Position numbers and translations under genes: made by a program. This document shows, in pieces, positions 59,269-64,000 of a DNA stretch of 64,000 nt. Every line of letters starts with the position of its first letter. The stretch's first letter is position 1. Below the pieces are notes generated by a model. That model searched no databases. It was not told the origin of the DNA and worked only from the letters and a program-made list of their open reading frames with translations. This DNA comes from Hymenobacter busanensis. GTDB taxonomy: Bacteria; Bacteroidota; Bacteroidia; Cytophagales; Hymenobacteraceae. The stretch covers positions 248,001-312,000 of the forward strand of contig NZ_VTWU01000001.1 of the NCBI RefSeq assembly GCF_008727865.1. The letters run 5' to 3'.

Positions 59269-61374
59269 TTACTTCGCCGCCGGCTTGAAGCTCACCGCCG
59301 CGCCGCCGCCCGGCGCCAACTGCAGCTGCAGCGTCGATTTGCTGGTCACGGTCTGCCGGCGAATCTGGTAGCTCATGGGGTTCTTTTCCCAGTCGGCGCC
59401 CTTGCCGTCGGCGTAGATGGTGGCCTCGTACTTGCGGCCGGGCGCGAGGAAATCCAGCTTCACGGTTTGCTGGCGGGCCTGCTCGTCGGTAATGGCGCCG
59501 AGGTACCATTCCTCCTTGCCTTTGGCTTTGCGGGCGGTGGTGATGTAGTCGCCGGGCTCGGCCTGCAGAATGCGCGTGTCGTCCCAGTCCACGGCCACGT
59601 CCTTGATGAACTGGAAGGCGTCGAGGTGCTGCTCGTAGGCTTCGGGCAGGTCGGCGGCCATTTGCAGGGGCGAGTACATGGTTACGTACAGGGCCAGCTG
59701 CTTGCAGAGCGTGGTGTGCACCTGCCGGCCTTTGTTCTGGGCGGGGTTCCAGCTTTCGAGCTTGATCTGGAAGATGCCGGGCGTGTAGTCCATGGGGCCG
59801 CCCATGAGGCGGGTAAAGGGCAGGATGGTTTCGTGCTCGGGCGGATTGCCCTCGCTCCAGGCGTTGAACTCGTTGCCGCGGGCAGCTTCGGCGGCCAGCC
59901 AATTGGGGTAGGTGCGGTGCAGCCCCGTCGGCCGCACCGATTCGTGCATGTCGACCATGATTCGCCGCTCGGCCATGTGCTGGGCGGTGCGGTTGTAGTG
60001 GTTCACCATCCACTGGCCATCGTGGAATTCTCCGCGCGGGATGATGCGGCCCACGTAGCCGGTTTTTACCGCGTCGTAGCCGTGCGCGGTCATGAAGCGC
60101 AGGGCCTCGTCCTGCCGCCGCTCGTAGTTGGTGACGGCGCCGGAGGTTTCGTGGTGCATAATCAGCTTAACGCCCTTTGCGGTGGCGTACTGCTGCAATT
60201 CGTCCACATTGAAATCGGGGTAGGGTGTCACAAAGTCAAACACTTCCTCTTTCTGGTTGCCGTACCAGTCTTCCCAGCCCACGTTCCAGCCTTCCACCAG
60301 CACGCTCTGCAGGCCGTGCCGGGCGGCAAAGTCGATGTAGCGTTTCACGTTGGCGGTGTTGGCGCCGTGGCGGCCGTTGGGTTTCAGCGCGTTCCAGTCG
60401 GTGTCGGCCAGCTTGATGTTCGACACGTCGGCGTAGTTCCAGGAGGCCTTGTTGACGTGCATTTCCCACCACACGCCCACAAACTTCTGCGGCCGAATCC
60501 AGCTTGTTTCGGTCAGCTTGCTCGGCTCGTTCAGGTTCAAAATCAGCTTCGAAGCCAGCACCTCGGGCGCTTTGTCGCTTACCACCACGGTGCGCCAGGG
60601 CGTGTGCTCGGGCGTCTGCAGGTACGCTTTGATACCTGCCGGACCGGGCACCAGGTGGCTGCCGAGGCCAAAGGTTTGCAGGTTTACCGAGAGCATCAGG
60701 GCCGGGTAGTTCACCAGCGCGGCCTCGTGGATGTTCACGTACAGTCCGTCGTCCGATTTAAGCATCAGCGGCGTTTGCACCGTGGTGGTTTCGGCCCGCT
60801 GCTGAATGGGCGTGATGCGCGTGGTGTTGACCTCGCTCAGGCGCGAGGTGGTATAGACGTACTCGTTGGAATCGTAGTCGCCCGGAATCCAGAACGCTTT
60901 GTGGTTGGCGGGCAGGTTGAACTCGGTGCGCTCGTCCACCACGTTGAAATAGCTCAGGCGGGGTTGCTGGGGCCATTCGTAGCGGAACCCCAGGCCGTCG
61001 TCGAAGAGGCGGAAGCGCACCCGCATGAGCCGCTGCTCGGGGCCGGGTTGCTGCAGCGTCACCAGCAGCTCCCGGTAGCGGTTGCGAATCTGCTTCACCT
61101 CGCCCCACACCGGCGCCCACGTTTCGTCCTGCTGCGCCGAGTCGATTTTCACCACCGTCAGGCCCGCAACGAAGCCCGGCTGCCCCTGAATGAGTACGCC
61201 GAGCCGGCTGGGCTTCAGCACTGGGCGGCGCCCGAAATCCAGCTGATAAGTCGGCTCGCCTAGGGCATTGAGGCTGAAGCGCAGCGCCAACTTATGCGAA
61301 GGGGAGTGCAGGGTCTGGGCGTGGGCGGTCAAAGCGAGCAGCACGGCCGCCAGCAGGAGGGCAAAACGATTCAT
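59269..61374 (-). CDS. Glycoside hydrolase family 97 enzyme (alpha-glucosidase-like)
   Basis: A protein of 701 residues with signal peptide FALLLAAVLLALTAHAQ. The N-terminal beta-sandwich has YQLDFGRRPVLKPSRLGVLI, the middle barrel has YVDIAARH-type helices, and HYNRTAQHMAERRIMVDMHE and EGNPPEHETILPFTRLMGG are GH97 barrel blocks with catalytic-site Glu and Asp residues. The C-terminal sandwich follows. GH97 contains inverting alpha-glucosidases (SusB) and retaining alpha-galactosidases. The Glu-rich EGNPPEHE segment resembles the family's calcium-binding, base-supplying region. It is likely periplasmic and degrades alpha-glucans. No SusC/SusD pair is present here. Confidence 0.92.
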   Translation of the reverse strand: MNRFALLLAAVLLALTAHAQTLHSPSHKLALRFSLNALGEPTYQLDFGRRPVLKPSRLGVLIQGQPGFVAGLTVVKIDSAQQDETWAPVWGEVKQIRNRYRELLVTLQQPGPEQRLMRVRFRLFDDGLGFRYEWPQQPRLSYFNVVDERTEFNLPANHKAFWIPGDYDSNEYVYTTSRLSEVNTTRITPIQQRAETTTVQTPLMLKSDDGLYVNIHEAALVNYPALMLSVNLQTFGLGSHLVPGPAGIKAYLQTPEHTPWRTVVVSDKAPEVLASKLILNLNEPSKLTETSWIRPQKFVGVWWEMHVNKASWNYADVSNIKLADTDWNALKPNGRHGANTANVKRYIDFAARHGLQSVLVEGWNVGWEDWYGNQKEEVFDFVTPYPDFNVDELQQYATAKGVKLIMHHETSGAVTNYERRQDEALRFMTAHGYDAVKTGYVGRIIPRGEFHDGQWMVNHYNRTAQHMAERRIMVDMHESVRPTGLHRTYPNWLAAEAARGNEFNAWSEGNPPEHETILPFTRLMGGPMDYTPGIFQIKLESWNPAQNKGRQVHTTLCKQLALYVTMYSPLQMAADLPEAYEQHLDAFQFIKDVAVDWDDTRILQAEPGDYITTARKAKGKEEWYLGAITDEQARQQTVKLDFLAPGRKYEATIYADGKGADWEKNPMSYQIRRQTVTSKSTLQLQLAPGGGAAVSFKPAAK

Positions 61375-61445
61375 AGGCGGGCAAGGTACGCAAAGCGGCA
61401 ACTGACTTTAGTCCCGAAACAGCCGCTTGCGTACCGCGGTTGTGG

Positions 61446-61895
61446 TCAGTCGATGAAGTGGGCCCGCTTCCAACCGTCGGACGACAACTCAAACCGTACT
61501 TCGCCGCTGCTGGTGTGGCCGGTGTGCTGCCAGCCCTGGCGCCGGTAAAATTCTTCGGCCCGGGTGCCGGGCGCGGTGCTCAGCCACACCGGGTGCTGCG
61601 TCTGCGCGAAATACCAGTCGAGCATCAGGCGGTGCAGCTGTTTGCCGATGCCGCGGGCCGCGTGGTTGGGGTGCACAAACAGGGCCCAGATGTTGTGGCC
61701 GAGCAGGTCGGCCACGGCAAAGCCGGCCACCGCGCCGTCGGTTTCGCAGAGCCAGCCTTTGCCGCGCCGGGTTAAGTAGTCGGCATAATCGGCCGCCGTA
61801 ATCAGTGCCGGGTTCGACAACGCATTTTCCCGCACCGCCAGCCGCACGCGCGACAACGCAGGAATGTCAGTCAGGAGGGCTTCGCGGTATAGCAT
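61446..61895 (-). CDS. GNAT family N-acetyltransferase
   Basis: A protein of 149 residues. YREALLTDIPALSRVRLAV is the opening block, and LFVHPNHAARGIGKQLHRL is motif A, with RGIGK binding the acetyl-CoA pyrophosphate. WLSTAPGTRAEEFYRRQGW is motif B. The protein acetylates a small molecule or protein amine in the cytoplasm; the substrate is unknown. It lies 71 bp upstream of the GH97 gene in the same orientation. Confidence 0.9.
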   Translation of the reverse strand: MLYREALLTDIPALSRVRLAVRENALSNPALITAADYADYLTRRGKGWLCETDGAVAGFAVADLLGHNIWALFVHPNHAARGIGKQLHRLMLDWYFAQTQHPVWLSTAPGTRAEEFYRRQGWQHTGHTSSGEVRFELSSDGWKRAHFID

Positions 61896-61970
61896 TCCAG
61901 AAGGGCTTCGGCCAACGCGGATGGTGCGTTTCGCCGCCGCAAGATACCAGCCGCGGCCCGCTACGCGGAG

Positions 61971-62153
61971 CTACCGCTCGGTCTCCTCCGGCGGGAGTCG
62001 GTAGGCCGTCACGAGCAGCAGCGTGGCCAGCGGCCCGAGCAGCAGCGAAACCAGAAACCAGTTCAGGCCGCTGCGGTCCTTGCTTTGGGCCAATCCGGCG
62101 TTCAGCCGGGCCAGCGTGCCCCAACCAAGGGTGTATTCGTTGTCGATAGGCAT
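61971..62153 (-). CDS. Small one-helix membrane protein
   Basis: A protein of 60 residues. The soluble N-terminus (MPIDNEYTLGWGTLARLNAG) is followed by KDRSGLNWFLVSLLLGPLA, a pattern common in small bacterial membrane proteins with a Lys/Arg-G-Arg-S-G-W/N-W motif before one helix. Function is unknown. ATG 62153 is the only start. It lies between the SPFH gene and the GNAT gene in the same orientation. Confidence 0.55.
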   Translation of the reverse strand: MPIDNEYTLGWGTLARLNAGLAQSKDRSGLNWFLVSLLLGPLATLLLVTAYRLPPEETER

Positions 62154-62203
62154 GCGGCAGGAAATCTAGTGGCGGAGAATGAGGTATTTGCCTGGGTGCG
62201 AAC

Positions 62204-62968
62204 TTAGCCGTTGTCCGGTTGGCTCATCATCTTGGTGAGGCTCTTGGCGGCGCTGGTAAACTCCGAGGGTACCATGATTACCGTCGTGGTATTGTTGTCG
62301 ATGCCGATTTCCGACAGCATCTGCATGCGGCGCAGTTCCAGCGCAATGGGGCTTTCCTCCATCTGTTTGGCGCCCTGCGTGAGCTTAATAGAGGCTTCCA
62401 GCTCGGCTTCGGCTTTGATGATGCGGGCGCGCTTTTCCCGAATGGCCTCGGCCTCGCGCGCCATGGCCCGCTGCATGGATTCGGGAATTTCCACGTCCTT
62501 GATTTCCACCATCTCAATCTTCACGCCCCAGGGCTCGGTGGCGGTGTCCACAATCTGCTGCAGCGTCTTGTTGATCTGCTCGCGCGACTTGAGCACCTCG
62601 TCGAGCTGGTGCTGGCCGATGATGTTGCGCAGCGCCGTGACGGAGAGCTGGTACACGGCTTGGTTGAAGTTGGCCACTTGAATAATGGCTTTGGCCGGAT
62701 CAATCACCCGAAACCACAGCACCGCGTTGACCTTGATGGTAACCGAGTCTTTGGTAATGGTTTCCTGCTGCTCCAAATCCACGGTTTTGGTGCGCATGTC
62801 GATGGTCTGCTGCCGCTCAATGAGCGGGATTATCCAGTACAAACCGGGCCCGCGCACGCCGGTAAAGCGGCCGAGGCGGAACACAATGGCCCGCTCGTAT
62901 TCCTGCGCAATGCGCAGGCCCGTTAGGAAGATGACGAAAACGATGCCGGCAATCAGGAGGAAGTCCAT
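62204..62968 (-). CDS. SPFH/band 7 (stomatin-like) membrane protein
   Basis: A protein of 254 residues. MDFLLIAGIVFVIFLTGLRI is an N-terminal membrane anchor. ERAIVFRLGRFTGVRGPGLY and IDMRTKTVDLEQQETITKDS are the SPFH core, and REAEAIREKRARIIKAEAEL is the coiled-coil region. Stomatin-like proteins scaffold membrane microdomains and often regulate proteases; no NfeD partner gene is adjacent here. ATG 62968 is used since the extra upstream residues are polar and unrelated to the family. Confidence 0.92.
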   Translation of the reverse strand: MDFLLIAGIVFVIFLTGLRIAQEYERAIVFRLGRFTGVRGPGLYWIIPLIERQQTIDMRTKTVDLEQQETITKDSVTIKVNAVLWFRVIDPAKAIIQVANFNQAVYQLSVTALRNIIGQHQLDEVLKSREQINKTLQQIVDTATEPWGVKIEMVEIKDVEIPESMQRAMAREAEAIREKRARIIKAEAELEASIKLTQGAKQMEESPIALELRRMQMLSEIGIDNNTTTVIMVPSEFTSAAKSLTKMMSQPDNG

Positions 62969-63212
62969 GGCAGTGGGACGAAAGAGGTAAATGTTTCGTC
63001 CGCTGCGGTTGCAGGCGCCGTGCCACACAAGCGGTTTGTCGGTCAGCTAAGCTCTGCCGGATTGTAAGTGCCTGGTGTAGGGTTAATTATTCGTTGAAAT
63101 GTATGACGAGAACTATATCGAGCATGCAGGTCATTCAGTGCCACCTTTCCAAAATGAAAGGGTGGTTTTCATTCCGGTGTGCCAGCCGCGTCGGAATAGG
63201 CTCGTCTGTGCA

Positions 63213-63809
63213 TCAAGCCAGTTGGAAATGCGGGCTGTTGACTTTGACGAACTGGAGCCGCGTTGCCCGAATCTGTGGTTCCAGTCGCTCAAACTCGGAC
63301 GCAATGGCTTCGAGTTGTTTTTCCGTACCGGCTTGTTGTGCTTCTTGAATTAGGTCAACCATTTCATTGCAACCCATTAGCGCATACGCGTTGCACACCT
63401 CGTGCATCTGCTCTTCCACAGCCCGGCGCTCCACCTCACTATCGAAGGCAAAGACCTTGTCGATGTCGCCGATGCCCAGCGCACCTTCGAAAAGATACAG
63501 GTGATACACTGCCCGATGATAAGGGGAGAGTGCAGCTACCAGTGCTTCCTGCTTGTTCCACCCGTTCGCCCCGTCGGCTTCTAGGTGCAGCCTCTCCAGA
63601 ACTTTGTGATACAGCTGCTCCAGCAACAGAAAATCACTGGTTGCCTCGCCGATCGTTTGGACCGTAACGGGTGGTAACGCAATGCCCAGCTCAATACGGG
63701 CCTGATGATAAAGAATAGAATCGGGGTTGTTCGCCTCCTTGAGTAACTCCTGGCGCTTGTACTGCTCTTTGAGCCGCTTGCGCAGCTCCTGCTGAGATTC
63801 TTTAGCCAT
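63213..63809 (-). CDS. Helix-rich soluble protein of unknown function
   Basis: A protein of 198 residues. The N-terminus KESQQELRKRLKEQYKRQEL is a charged helix or coiled coil. The rest (DFLLLEQLYHKVLERLHLEA, EALVAALSPYHRAVYHLYLF, EEQMHEVCNAYALMGCNEMV) is helical, resembling DMP19-like accessory proteins only loosely. No family was recognised with confidence. GC content is lower than its neighbours. The 244-bp gap after it holds an imperfect hairpin at 63141-63165 and no accepted gene. Confidence 0.6.
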   Translation of the reverse strand: MAKESQQELRKRLKEQYKRQELLKEANNPDSILYHQARIELGIALPPVTVQTIGEATSDFLLLEQLYHKVLERLHLEADGANGWNKQEALVAALSPYHRAVYHLYLFEGALGIGDIDKVFAFDSEVERRAVEEQMHEVCNAYALMGCNEMVDLIQEAQQAGTEKQLEAIASEFERLEPQIRATRLQFVKVNSPHFQLA

Positions 63810-63842
63810 TGATAAAAGCTTAACGGGTGAAGCAGTGCTGGC

Positions 63843-64000
63843 TTATCGCACCGGCCGCGGCAGCACCGGCAGGCTCTCGTGGCCTTGCTCATCAACAGCG
63901 GCCACGGCGAAAATATAATTGTCTTTGCTGTGCGGCAAATCGGCGGTGAGGCCCTGCACCGGGAAGCGCTGCTGCCACACCGGCGAGGTGGTTTCGCGCA
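63843..64000 (-). CDS. C-terminus of an M28-type metallopeptidase, truncated by window edge
   Basis: 52 complete codons of a leftward gene enter from the right edge. The residues RETTSPVWQQRFPVQG, then KDNYIFAVAAVDEQGHES and a final VR match the C-terminal region of M28 family peptidases of Bacteroidota, which carry RETTSPVWQ before SKDNYIFGVRAVD. The active site would lie outside the window. Assignment rests only on these tail motifs. Confidence 0.65.
   Translation of the reverse strand, partial: RETTSPVWQQRFPVQGLTADLPHSKDNYIFAVAAVDEQGHESLPVLPRPVR

Noticed and set aside
59155-61263. Plus-strand open frame of 702 codons opposite the GH97 gene
   Set aside because: Antisense of a well-conserved glycoside hydrolase; no motifs.
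63099-63353. 84-codon plus-strand frame
   Set aside because: Its second half is antisense to the helix-rich gene at 63213 and the protein has no family features.

Overview
The window is high-GC DNA from a Bacteroidota chromosome, most likely Cytophagales and Hymenobacter-like. This is inferred from three proteins with C-terminal type IX secretion sorting domains, promoters of the TTG/TAnnTTTG type, the absence of Shine-Dalgarno sites, and the mix of families present. No rRNA, tRNA, CRISPR array, insertion sequence or phage genes were seen.

Region 1 (1-32.2 kb) is a large exopolysaccharide (EPS) locus. A rightward operon (1-8003) encodes unusual sugar chemistry: an epimerase/dehydratase cut by the window edge, an RmlC-type epimerase, two C-methyltransferase-like proteins, a DUF2172/DUF4910 aminopeptidase-like protein, an Fe(II)/2-oxoglutarate oxygenase and a class III aminotransferase. 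It converges at two strong hairpins on a leftward operon (15300-8168) with a GT61 enzyme, a double-GT2 protein, a SAF-domain oxidoreductase, an NAD epimerase and a UDP-glucose dehydrogenase. Next is a separately transcribed 1110-residue beta-helix/malectin/T9SS protein with a long leader. A second leftward operon (32241-19488) is a Wzx/Wzy assembly line: Wza lipoprotein, Wzc tyrosine kinase, Wzx flippase, Wzy-like polymerase, five glycosyltransferases (one GT11), and a second beta-helix protein that is a paralogue of the first. No priming glycosyltransferase is in the window.

Region 2 (32.5-41.9 kb) starts with a response regulator and a histidine kinase separated by an oppositely oriented GT61 gene. 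A SulP transporter with a beta-carbonic anhydrase, a lipoprotein, a small membrane protein, an RsbQ-type hydrolase and an SMI1/KNR4-like gene broken by one in-frame stop follow.

Region 3 (42-64 kb) is mostly housekeeping and metabolic: topoisomerase III, a transglutaminase-like protein, two T9SS-exported proteins, an SDR/DUF2867 protein, an ArnT-type GT39, LysA and aspartokinase (with a terminator-like hairpin in the aspartokinase leader and a possible small Cys/Lys-rich gene upstream), a DUF2911 protein, an FAD oxidase, a GH97 enzyme, a GNAT acetyltransferase, an SPFH/stomatin protein and the end of an M28-type peptidase.

The genes together suggest a soil- or surface-living bacterium with an elaborate, modified EPS. 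The least explained elements are the beta-helix pair, the sugar-modification cassette, the split two-component system, the broken SMI1 gene and the lysC leader.
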